This document shows positions 1 to 6,663 of a DNA stretch of 64,000 bases, piece by piece. Source of the DNA: Flaviramulus basaltis (lineage in GTDB: Bacteria > Bacteroidota > Bacteroidia > Flavobacteriales > Flavobacteriaceae); assembly GCF_900114265.1 (NCBI RefSeq), contig NZ_FPKV01000002.1:124001-188000 (forward strand). Reading direction: 5' to 3'. The notes under the pieces were generated by a model. That model had not been told where the DNA came from. It saw only the letters and a program-made list of their open reading frames with translations, and did no database searches. Each line of letters opens with the position of its first letter. Within the stretch, counting starts at the first letter, position 1. The position numbers and the translations under genes were made by a program.

Positions 1-212
1 GTGCTATTATTCTACATGAAGATTCCTTGTTTGGTGGTATTGCAAGCGATATTTCGGCATTAATTATGGAAAATTGTTTTGAATATTTGGATGCACCTGT
101 AAAACGAGTTGCAAGTATGGAAACTCCTATTCCTTTTGCTAAACAGCTTGAAGATCAATATTTACCAAAAGGTAGATTTGAAGCTGATTTAAAAGCAATT
201 TTGGCCTACTAA
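1..212 (+). CDS. 2-oxoacid dehydrogenase E1 component, beta-type C-terminus (partial)
   Basis: Only the last 69 codons are in the window; the frame is open to base 3 and stops at 210-212. The visible part reads HEDSLFGGIASDISALIMEN, then DAPVKRVASMETPIPFA and a terminal LEDQYLP segment. This matches the C-terminal transketolase domain of E1-beta chains of pyruvate or branched-chain 2-oxoacid dehydrogenases. In Bacteroidota this is often the end of a fused alpha-beta E1 protein of about 660-690 residues, which cannot be checked here. The protein would act in the cytoplasm with E2 and E3, decarboxylating a 2-oxoacid with thiamine diphosphate. The substrate cannot be told from the tail. Confidence 0.85.
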   Translation, partial: AIILHEDSLFGGIASDISALIMENCFEYLDAPVKRVASMETPIPFAKQLEDQYLPKGRFEADLKAILAY

Positions 213-255
213 TAATTTTATTGCTTATATTTAAAAAGATTTAAATTAAGCGTTT

Positions 256-663
256 TTGAGAATTATTGTCTTCCTTTTTCTATTAGTATTCTTAAGTTGT
301 AAAGAGCATAAAAAGTCTTTTGAAGATAGTTTTTCTTGGAATTCTGCAATGGTTACTGCCACAGCTTACAACTCACTTGCTTATCAAACAAATTCCAATC
401 CACATATTACAGCTTTTGGAGACAGTTTATTTCCAGGGTTAAAATATATTGCTGTATCTAGAGATTTATTAAAAAGAGGCTTAAAACATAATATCCCTGT
501 CAAGATTGAAGGACTTGAAGGGATATATATTGTTAAAGATAAAATGCATTCTCGTTGGAAAAATCGCATCGATATTTACATGGGTTTAAATGTTGAAGCA
601 GCAAAAGAGTGGGGTAGAAAAAGGGTTTGTATCGATTACGGTATACCAATTAAACATAAATAA
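256..663 (+). CDS. 3D-domain (double-psi beta-barrel) lipoprotein
   Basis: A 135-residue protein starting at TTG 256, the only usual start after the in-frame stop at 247. Residues 1-14 are hydrophobic and end in a lipobox, VFLSC, with Cys15 as the acylated residue. The rest contains TATAYNS near residue 35, ITAFGD, PGLKYIAVSRDLLKRGL, VKDKM and NRIDIYMG. This is the pattern of the 3D domain named for conserved aspartates and found in MltA-like lytic transglycosylases and resuscitation-type factors. A role in peptidoglycan turnover at the envelope is inferred from the family. It lies 43 bp after the E1 gene and converges with exbD, with no space for a separate terminator. Confidence 0.75.
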   Translation: MRIIVFLFLLVFLSCKEHKKSFEDSFSWNSAMVTATAYNSLAYQTNSNPHITAFGDSLFPGLKYIAVSRDLLKRGLKHNIPVKIEGLEGIYIVKDKMHSRWKNRIDIYMGLNVEAAKEWGRKRVCIDYGIPIKHK

Positions 664-664
664 T

Positions 665-1219
665 TTATTTGGTTTCAGCCTCTGATAGTATAAACGGATA
701 AGCTTCTTTAACTTGCATCAATTCCTCTTTTGATAATTTTTCAGGCAATTTATTAAACACCTTTAAACTGTAATTATTTCGCAATTCATAATAGGCTTTT
801 GTTAATTCATTTTGAACTGCAACAAACTGTTTATAAGTGGTATTTTTGCCATTTTGTAAAGAAACTACAGCTTGTTTTGGATTATCTGATGCATCTGAAG
901 CTTTTAATCCATTACAATAGTCACAAGTATTTTTACCGTTATTATCTATAAAGTTTTTAGTGATGTCTTTTAATTCGTTTATAGAAATAATTTCGTCTTC
1001 TATCATAACCTCATCATTGTTGTTGATTATGATTCGCAAAATATTATGTTCAGCAATAGTAGCATTACAATCTCCTGTGGGACAATCTTTAGGAAGTATT
1101 CTGTTAATACCTTCATCTGAAGAAATTGTTGCTGTTACAAGAAAAAAGATAAGCAATAAAAACGCAATGTCTGCCATAGATCCTGCGTTAACTTCGGGTA
1201 CTAGTTTTGAATGTCTCAT
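665..1219 (-). CDS. exbD: ExbD/TolR-family biopolymer transport protein (orphan)
   Basis: A 184-residue protein with a short cytoplasmic N-terminus, one membrane span at about residues 16-33 (SMADIAFLLLIFFLV) carrying the conserved proton-pathway Asp17, and a periplasmic domain. ExbD works with the ExbB pentamer to energise TonB from the proton gradient. Two Cys pairs are visible, DCPTGDC (Cys46, Cys51) and CDYC (Cys99, Cys102), which may form disulphides in the periplasm. There is no exbB, tonB or second exbD beside it, unlike the usual exbB-exbD-exbD layout. The start ATG at 1219 sits in AATCATGAGA, which also surrounds the start of the small-peptide gene at 1565. Those peptide genes lie upstream on the same strand. 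Confidence 0.9.
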   Translation of the reverse strand: MRHSKLVPEVNAGSMADIAFLLLIFFLVTATISSDEGINRILPKDCPTGDCNATIAEHNILRIIINNNDEVMIEDEIISINELKDITKNFIDNNGKNTCDYCNGLKASDASDNPKQAVVSLQNGKNTTYKQFVAVQNELTKAYYELRNNYSLKVFNKLPEKLSKEELMQVKEAYPFILSEAETK

Positions 1220-1287
1220 GATTATAGTTTAAATGTTAATAAAAACTTAAATCACAAAAACAATACCATAACTAATTTATTATCAGA

Positions 1288-1422
1288 TTAATGTGCATAA
1301 CGCTTAGAACCTTTCCAAATGTAGTTATTTGAAGTGTGAAAATCTATAATTCGATTATTAGTAAATAAATTTTCTTGAACTATACTATTTAAACGTCTTG
1401 ATATTTTATTGATTGAGTTCAT
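1288..1422 (-). CDS. small basic peptide, 44 residues, third member of a tandem set
   Basis: An ATG-to-TAA frame of 44 codons, too short for routine gene callers. It begins MNSINKISRRLNS and ends NNYIWKGSKRYAH. The end resembles the W..KRRYR end of the two 28-residue peptides just upstream. The DNA before its ATG (CATCAATCAATTTTTATTCA and then ATCAAAAA) is nearly the same as the leader of the 1565 gene, which argues that the gene arose by duplication and that this ATG is real. The peptide is rich in Asn, Ser, Lys and Arg and has no signal peptide or membrane segment. Function unknown. It is followed after 68 bp by exbD on the same strand. Confidence 0.5.
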   Translation of the reverse strand: MNSINKISRRLNSIVQENLFTNNRIIDFHTSNNYIWKGSKRYAH

Positions 1423-1466
1423 TTTTTGATTGAATAAAAATTGATTGATGAAAGTTGGTTGGTTTT

Positions 1467-1496
1467 AAAAGACGTTACTTATCTGTAACGTCTTTT
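1467..1496 (-). terminator. perfect 12-bp hairpin at the 3' end of the second small-peptide gene
   Basis: AAAAGACGTTAC, loop of 6, then GTAACGTCTTTT, read on the minus strand and followed by TTTT-rich DNA only as part of the stem. The upstream arm encodes the final Lys-Arg-Arg-Tyr codons of the peptide gene and the stop codon lies in the loop. It has the form of an intrinsic terminator or 3'-end stabiliser, so the third peptide gene and exbD may be read only by read-through or from their own promoter. Confidence 0.6.
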
Positions 1497-1565
1497 GCTA
1501 TTCCATTCTTTACTTTTTGAACCGTTGAAAGTTCCAGTTAATTGATTGTTGTTTAAAGTTCTCAT
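1479..1565 (-). CDS. small basic peptide, 28 residues, second member of a tandem set
   Basis: A 28-codon frame starting MRTLNNNQLTGTFNGSKS and ending EWNSKRRYR. It matches the 1621-1707 gene at 23 of 28 residues. Of 11 base differences in 87, four fall in synonymous codons and the others give like-for-like changes (L/F, T/S, N/K, Q/E, C/S), which is the pattern expected of a translated gene. Net charge is about +6. There is no signal peptide, lipobox or membrane segment. The leader CATCAATCAATTTAAATCAA is shared with the 1422 gene. I do not recognise the family. It could instead be a structured RNA with a fortuitous frame, but the substitution pattern favours coding. Confidence 0.55.
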   Translation of the reverse strand: MRTLNNNQLTGTFNGSKSKEWNSKRRYR

Positions 1566-1620
1566 GATTTTTGATTGATTTAAATTGATTGATGAAAAAT
1601 TTTATTTAATAAGTTAATAC

Positions 1621-1707
1621 TTATCTGTAACGTCTTTTACAGTTCCACTGGTTACTTTTTGTACCATTTAAAGTTCCTGTTAATTGATTGTTGTTTAGAG
1701 TTCTCAT
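1621..1707 (-). CDS. small basic peptide, 28 residues, first member of a tandem set
   Basis: A 28-codon frame beginning MRTLNNNQLTGTLNGTKS and ending QWNCKRRYR. It has six basic and no acidic residues and one Cys. The frame is open upstream to 1803, which would give a 60-residue protein, but the alignment with the 1565 paralogue and the matching leader (ATCAATTAATCAAAAAC) place the true start at ATG 1707. It is the first of three such genes read toward exbD. The first part reads as an Asn/Thr/Gly-rich stretch with a repeated L-N/T-G-T pattern, which could form a beta hairpin, followed by a cationic tail. Function unknown. Confidence 0.55.
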   Translation of the reverse strand: MRTLNNNQLTGTLNGTKSNQWNCKRRYR

Positions 1708-1784
1708 AATTGTTTTGTTTTTGATTAATTGATTTATAATAGATAGACGACCATAAATTAAAAATGTTACAGTACTATGTATAA

Positions 1785-1803
1785 CAAAGTAATAAATTAA
1801 CAA
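1785..1803 (-). promoter_or_regulatory. possible promoter of the small-peptide array
   Basis: On the minus strand TTACTTTG (1792-1785) differs at one position from the Bacteroidota -7 box TAnnTTTG and lies about 80 bp before the first peptide ATG. A TTTG occurs close upstream but not at the usual distance. Weak call made from position and partial match only. Confidence 0.3.
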
Positions 1804-1937
1804 ATTTTAACTATTTTTAGTAGAGTAGTAGCTATTTAATCGTATAATTTAAGTAGGAGTTTAAGTTTTAGGAATGATTATTGTTAAACCCATACTAAAT
1901 ATTGAATAGTCATTAGGTGTATTTTCAGATAATAAAA

Positions 1938-1945
1938 TATCTTTG
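1938..1945 (+). promoter_or_regulatory. -7 box for the secreted protein gene at 1989
   Basis: TATCTTTG, an exact TAnnTTTG match, 44 bp before the ATG at 1989. No TTG lies at the proper -33 distance, so the promoter may be weak or activated. Confidence 0.45.
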
Positions 1946-1988
1946 AAACATCTAAGTTATAATTAAACGGATTAAATATATAAGATTG

Positions 1989-2663
1989 ATGAAAACTTAT
2001 ATTGTACAAATTTTATTAATTTTCTTTACTCTTTCTATTAATGCACAAATAGATAGTAAAAAAAAATATATTGCTATACCTGCTATTAAAAGTAAAAAAG
2101 ACTCGGCAGATATAAGTCCGTTAACACCATCAAAACCTATAAAAAACAACACTTTTGGCATGAATATGCCAAAAGTATCTCCTAATCTTGAGCAACCTAA
2201 AGAAGAGTTTTCTATGTTTCCAAAAGAAAAATTTGGAAATCCTGGTGAACTTTATGAAAAACAAGTTGATAAAAATTTAGCTAATTTAAAATTAACACCA
2301 GAAGAGGTTGAAAAATTAAATGGTAATACAACAGACCAGTTTTTAGGAGATTTTAAAAGTAAGGCTAAGTTTGTAAATGTGGTTTATCGTGATCATGGAT
2401 ATGTTGATGGTGATGTAATTCAGGTTTTAATTAATGATGATATTATTTATCCAAGAGTTTATTTAACGGGAGGTTTTAAAGGCTTTAAGCTAGATTTAAA
2501 AACAGGTTTTAATAAAATTGATTTTTTAGCCTTGAATCAAGGAGAATCTGGACCTAATACAGCAGAATTTAAAGTAATAGACGATAATGGAATTATTGTC
2601 TCTCACAACCAATGGAATCTTGCCACTGGAGTTAAAGCGACTATTATTGTGGTTAAAGAATGA
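1989..2663 (+). CDS. secreted protein of unknown function
   Basis: A 224-residue protein. ATG 1989 is preferred over the TTG three bases earlier because it gives a normal signal peptide, MKTYIVQILLIFFTLSINAQ, cleaved near Ala-Gln. The next 80 residues are Lys/Pro/Ser-rich and look disordered, with PKEEF and PKEKF repeats. The C-terminal part, about residues 120-224, looks like one compact beta domain: YRDHGYVDGDVIQVLINDD, GFKGFKLDLKTGFNKIDFLA, ending in IIVVKE. I do not know its name; similar secreted proteins are common in Flavobacteriaceae. It has its own -7 box and no obvious operon partner. Location is probably periplasm or outer-membrane surface. Confidence 0.75.
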   Translation: MKTYIVQILLIFFTLSINAQIDSKKKYIAIPAIKSKKDSADISPLTPSKPIKNNTFGMNMPKVSPNLEQPKEEFSMFPKEKFGNPGELYEKQVDKNLANLKLTPEEVEKLNGNTTDQFLGDFKSKAKFVNVVYRDHGYVDGDVIQVLINDDIIYPRVYLTGGFKGFKLDLKTGFNKIDFLALNQGESGPNTAEFKVIDDNGIIVSHNQWNLATGVKATIIVVKE

Positions 2664-2724
2664 TTCTATTATTTATCATTTTATATCCTTAATTCAATTT
2701 GCATTATATTATTTATTAGATTAA

Positions 2725-2940
2725 TACAAACTTAAATTCTCAAAGGATTTAATTTTAATTTTTACCTTAATTGCATATTGTACTGTTATTCCTCAGTACT
2801 CATTAAAAATTTTAATTCCTGTAGACACAAAATGTGGAATGCCAGTTTTAGGTGTCTTATTTGGATTGTGGTTTTTTGGAACGATAGCAAGTTTAATAAT
2901 CCATAGATTATGGATTATTAAACTTAGAAAAGGAATATAA
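2725..2940 (+). pseudogene. remnant or unusual-start small membrane ORF
   Basis: The frame between the stop at 2722-2724 and TAA 2938-2940 encodes 71 residues of membrane-protein character (LILIFTLIAYCTVI and GVLFGLWFFGTIASLII, basic tail), but it has no ATG, GTG or TTG near its beginning. Just upstream, a different frame, NSICIILFIRLIQT, is also hydrophobic. This looks like a two-span membrane protein with a frameshift in its 5' part, or a gene starting at a rare codon. The 3' part contains a perfect 15-bp inverted repeat. Function unknown. Confidence 0.35.
2891..2923. repeat. perfect 15-bp inverted repeat with 3-base loop
   Basis: GTTTAATAATCCATA, then GAT, then TATGGATTATTAAAC. Both arms match exactly. 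It is not followed by a T run on either strand, so it is not a plain terminator. It lies inside the membrane ORF remnant and 34 bp before the stop of the aldo/keto reductase gene that reads toward it. Confidence 0.8.
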
Positions 2941-2956
2941 AATACTTTTAAAGAGA

Positions 2957-3970
2957 TTAAGAAATAATCTTTTCAATAGCATTCAATTCTTCATTACTAA
3001 AACTCAAATTATCTAAAGCTTGTACGTTATCTTTTAATTGATTAGAAGAACTCGCTCCAACTAATACAGACGCTACTTGTTTTTGTCTTAAAATCCAAGC
3101 TATTGCCATTTGCGATAGTTTTTGTCCGCGTTTCTCTGCGATTTCATTTAATTTCTGTACTTTTTCTATATTACTAGAAACGGTTTCAGTATCTAAATAC
3201 GTTGCATTTTTTGCAGCTCTAGAATTCTCTGGAATACCATTTAAATATTTGTCTGTTAACATGCCTTGTGCTAAAGGTGAAAAAGCGATACAGCCTACAC
3301 CATTTTCTTCTAAAGTATTAAGAAGTCCATCTTCAACCCAACGATCAAGCATAGAATATCTCGCTTGATGTAAAATAAAAGGAACATTTAAACGCTTTAA
3401 AATTGCAGCAGCTTGTTGGGTTTCTTTAGGTTCGTAATTGGATATACCCGCATATAATGCTTTTCCTTGACGAACAATATCTGCCAAAGCTCCCATGGTT
3501 TCCTCTAAAGGCGTGTCTGGATCTGGTCTATGGTGATAAAAAACATCAACATAATCTAGTCCCATACGTTTTAAACTTTGGTCTAAACTAGAGATTAAAT
3601 ATTTTCGAGAGCCTAAATTACCATAAGGTCCAGGCCACATATCGTAACCAGCTTTTGTTGCAATAAATAACTCATCTCTGTATGCCTTGAAATCATTTTT
3701 TAAGATGGTTCCAAAATTTTCTTCAGCAGAACCAAACGGAGGTCCATAATTATTTGCTAAATCAAAATGTGTAATTCCTAAATCGAAAGCTGTTCTTATA
3801 ATATCTCTTCCATTTTGAATACTATCTACAAACCCAAAGTTATGCCACAAACCTAAAGAAATAGCAGGTAACATAACACCGCTGTTTCCTGTTCTTTTGT
3901 AAGTCATTGAATCGTATCGTTTTGAATCTGCTAAATAGCTTTTTACTCCTGATTTATCGTTAATTTGCAT
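2957..3970 (-). CDS. yghZ: aldo/keto reductase, YghZ (AKR14) type
   Basis: A 337-residue cytoplasmic oxidoreductase with the AKR barrel and catalytic tetrad Asp70 (HFDLANNYG), Tyr75, Lys106 (ATKAGYD) and a His at 146-147 (FYHHRPDPDTP). The loop GPPFGSAE and the segment GAD-like WPGPYGNLGSRKYL are typical of YghZ/L-glyceraldehyde-3-phosphate reductase proteins, which reduce glyceraldehyde-3-phosphate and methylglyoxal with NADPH. A detoxification role is inferred from the family. Length is usual. The gene is single, transcribed from 3970, and separated from the upstream peptidase by a strong terminator. No regulator is adjacent. Confidence 0.88.
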   Translation of the reverse strand: MQINDKSGVKSYLADSKRYDSMTYKRTGNSGVMLPAISLGLWHNFGFVDSIQNGRDIIRTAFDLGITHFDLANNYGPPFGSAEENFGTILKNDFKAYRDELFIATKAGYDMWPGPYGNLGSRKYLISSLDQSLKRMGLDYVDVFYHHRPDPDTPLEETMGALADIVRQGKALYAGISNYEPKETQQAAAILKRLNVPFILHQARYSMLDRWVEDGLLNTLEENGVGCIAFSPLAQGMLTDKYLNGIPENSRAAKNATYLDTETVSSNIEKVQKLNEIAEKRGQKLSQMAIAWILRQKQVASVLVGASSSNQLKDNVQALDNLSFSNEELNAIEKIIS

Positions 3971-4028
3971 TGTAAGGATTATTTATAAGTGTAAATGTAT
4001 TAATTAGTTTTTACATTTTATAGAAACG

Positions 4029-4066
4029 AAAAAAGCCTTTTGAATTTTTTTTCAAAAGGCTTTTTT
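4029..4066 (-). terminator. terminator of the S9 peptidase gene
   Basis: A perfect 16-bp stem, AAAAAAGCCTTTTGAA and TTCAAAAGGCTTTTTT, with a loop of six T. It lies 17 bp after the stop of the 4083-6389 gene and before the start of the reductase gene. The A and T flanks make it work in either direction. Confidence 0.9.
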
Positions 4067-4082
4067 AAAAGACAAAATATAT

Positions 4083-6389
4083 TTAATCTTTTATGGGTTG
4101 TTTAAATTCTTGTTTTAAATGTTTTGCATAAAAGCCCATCATTGCTTTGTAAAGTGCTATCGAGTTTTCTTCTTTTGCAAATCCATGCCCTTCATCATAT
4201 TTTACCATATAAGGTACATCGTATCCTTTAGCTCTTAAAGCCTCAACAATTTGATCTGATTCGTTTATATTCACTCTAGGGTCATTTGCTCCTTGAATAA
4301 CAAAAAGAGGTTTTTTTATCTTGTCTATTTGAAATACTGGAGAGACTTCTTCCATTATTGCTTTCTCTTCTGGAATATCAGAATCATACCAAATTTCTTT
4401 TACAATTTTTGTGTATGGTTTCCAGTATTCTGGAAATGATTCAAAAAAGGTAAAAATATTAGAAACGCCAACATAGTCAACTCCACATGCATATAAATCT
4501 GGTGTTTTTGTTAGTCCACGAAGAACAGCATAACCACCATGACTACCACCATAAATAGCTGCATTATCTTTATCTACCCAACCTTTATCTATAACGTATT
4601 GTAAACCATCTTCAACATCGTCCATAGCTTTTCTTCCAATTTGCTTAAAACCAGATTCTAAAAATGCTTTGCCATAACCACCAGAAATTCTAAAGTTAAC
4701 TTGTAAAGTCGCATAGCCTCGACTTGCATAAAGTTGTGCTTCAGGATTAAAACCCCAAGAATCTCTAACACCTTGTGGTCCGCCATGAGGGTTAACAATT
4801 ACAGGGACTTTTTCACCATTTATTGCTTCTTTTGGCAATGTAATATAACCATGTAATGTTTTACCATCTCTACTTTTAAAAGTAATTGGTCTCATTTCTG
4901 CCATATCTTTTTCAATAAGATTAGGCATTAAATTATAGAGCAATTTAAATTTATCTTTTATAGCATCGTAAGCGTAATAGGTGCCATATAATTTATCACT
5001 TTGAAGAAAAATTAAATATTTGCTTTCATCATCTGTAACATCGGCTATTGAATAGCTGTAATCTGGGAATTTATTGGTAATTCTTTTATGTAGCTTTTTA
5101 TAATAATCACTTACAGGAACAATTTCTCTTTTTTCACCCTCAAATGTGAAGTAATCTAATTCATAGTTTCTATTTCTTGATAAACTAAGTCCTGAAACAT
5201 CATAGTTATCATTAGAAAATATTTTTTTAATTATTTTATCTTCTTTTAAATCATACAAGTAAACTTGCGTTTTATCGCTATCTAAATTTGATATTACATA
5301 AGCATCATGAGCATAATCTGTCGCATAATTAAATGATGCAATACTGAAGCTATCTTTCCAACTAAGTTGTTTTTTTACTTCATAATTTTCACCATCTAAA
5401 GTGTAATATAAATCGATGTTTACACCGTCTCTCAATTTTGCAAATCCTCTAAGGTTTCCATCCTTATCAAATTCATAGCCATCTATTGGATTTGCTGCAT
5501 CATCATTTTTATATAGTTGTACTAATTCACCTGTAACAATATTAATTTTATAAGGCTCAAAAATTTGTGGGTTATTTTGGTTCATAGAAATGATCATATG
5601 ATCTTTATCTTCCTTTAAGCCATTCATTATATTTACTTTTACACCATCAAAAGGAGTTAATTCTTTTTGATTTGTACCATCAATATTTACAGCAAATAAG
5701 TGGTAATCTTCATTACCGCCTTTATCCATTATATAAACCAATCTTTCATCATTTGCCCAACCAAACCCGCGAATTAATTCCTCTTTTTCTTCTATAACTT
5801 TTTTAACTTCGTTAGTTTCAAGATTTTTTACATACACATGATTTTTTGAATTATCATCTTTCTCTCGATAAGACATATAGGTGCCGTTAGGGGAAAAGCT
5901 AAACGTTCTTGCTTTTGGTCTAGCAAAATAATCTTCAACAGCATATTTGTAATTTGCAGGATTCCAATTGGCTAATTTTTCTAAATCTTCATCAGAAGTA
6001 GGTAAAGCTGTATTGCCAGGAAGTGTTTTTACTGTTTTTGACAACAACAAAGGTAACTCCATACCACCTTGAAAAAATGTTCCTGTAATTTTGTTTTCTT
6101 GTAAAGTTCCAACATACTTAATACCAGCTTGATTAAATTTGATGCTAAGCGTGTCATTTACAAAACTTGTTTCGTCCATAGGAATACCTGTTGCTCCTTG
6201 CGATGGACTATCCATAGTAGAATAGAATACACCTTCTTCATTTTCAACATTAAACATAATGGACATTTCTGTGCCTTGAACAGATAGTTTTCCTTCCCAA
6301 GAACCAACTATGTCTTGAGCATTAGTTTGAGTAACCATTCCTATGAAAAGGAATAATGTACTGCTTAATTTTAAAATTTTTGTTTTCAT
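4083..6389 (-). CDS. secreted S9-family prolyl oligopeptidase with extra N-terminal domain
   Basis: A 768-residue protein with a signal peptide ending near TQTNAQ. Residues 26-120 (IVGSWEGKLSVQG, MDSPSQGATGIP, ITGTFFQGGMELPL) form a small beta domain better known from the front of secreted alpha/beta hydrolases. A seven-bladed beta-propeller region follows (about 140-490). The C-terminal alpha/beta hydrolase domain carries Ser616 in GGSHGGY, Asp703 in GANDPRVN and His735 in EGHGFAKEEN, the S9 triad. The protein would cut short peptides, often after proline or alanine, in the periplasm. It is a single gene with its own terminator. The N-terminal domain is unusual for S9 enzymes. Confidence 0.9.
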   Translation of the reverse strand: MKTKILKLSSTLFLFIGMVTQTNAQDIVGSWEGKLSVQGTEMSIMFNVENEEGVFYSTMDSPSQGATGIPMDETSFVNDTLSIKFNQAGIKYVGTLQENKITGTFFQGGMELPLLLSKTVKTLPGNTALPTSDEDLEKLANWNPANYKYAVEDYFARPKARTFSFSPNGTYMSYREKDDNSKNHVYVKNLETNEVKKVIEEKEELIRGFGWANDERLVYIMDKGGNEDYHLFAVNIDGTNQKELTPFDGVKVNIMNGLKEDKDHMIISMNQNNPQIFEPYKINIVTGELVQLYKNDDAANPIDGYEFDKDGNLRGFAKLRDGVNIDLYYTLDGENYEVKKQLSWKDSFSIASFNYATDYAHDAYVISNLDSDKTQVYLYDLKEDKIIKKIFSNDNYDVSGLSLSRNRNYELDYFTFEGEKREIVPVSDYYKKLHKRITNKFPDYSYSIADVTDDESKYLIFLQSDKLYGTYYAYDAIKDKFKLLYNLMPNLIEKDMAEMRPITFKSRDGKTLHGYITLPKEAINGEKVPVIVNPHGGPQGVRDSWGFNPEAQLYASRGYATLQVNFRISGGYGKAFLESGFKQIGRKAMDDVEDGLQYVIDKGWVDKDNAAIYGGSHGGYAVLRGLTKTPDLYACGVDYVGVSNIFTFFESFPEYWKPYTKIVKEIWYDSDIPEEKAIMEEVSPVFQIDKIKKPLFVIQGANDPRVNINESDQIVEALRAKGYDVPYMVKYDEGHGFAKEENSIALYKAMMGFYAKHLKQEFKQPIKD

Positions 6390-6635
6390 TTGAATTGATT
6401 AAAAGATGTTAGTATTGTAAGTTTATTTCTATTAGAAGCTAATATTTAGTATACGTTACAAGATAATTAAAAAAAAGCCATTTTTCACTTGATTTGATTC
6501 TATTTTGCTTAAAAACAGGCAATTAATACTTTTATTTATCATTAAAAGACTTAAAAATTCTAAGCTTATTCACATCTGTTAATATTCCTTAATAATTTTC
6601 ATAACAATCATACATTAAAAACCCTTTAAAGATGT

Positions 6636-6643
6636 TATTTTTG
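6636..6643 (+). promoter_or_regulatory. -7 box for the helicase gene at 6664
   Basis: TATTTTTG, followed by CACG, fits TAnnTTTG and ends 20 bp before the ATG, leaving a leader of about 14 bases. No clear -33 TTG is seen. Confidence 0.45.
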
Positions 6644-6663
6644 CACGTTAGTAAATTGCAAAT

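Noticed and set aside
1621-1803. A 60-residue protein with a hydrophobic start that includes the first small peptide
   Set aside because: The paralogous copy and shared leader fix the start at ATG 1707; the upstream part has no counterpart in the other copies.
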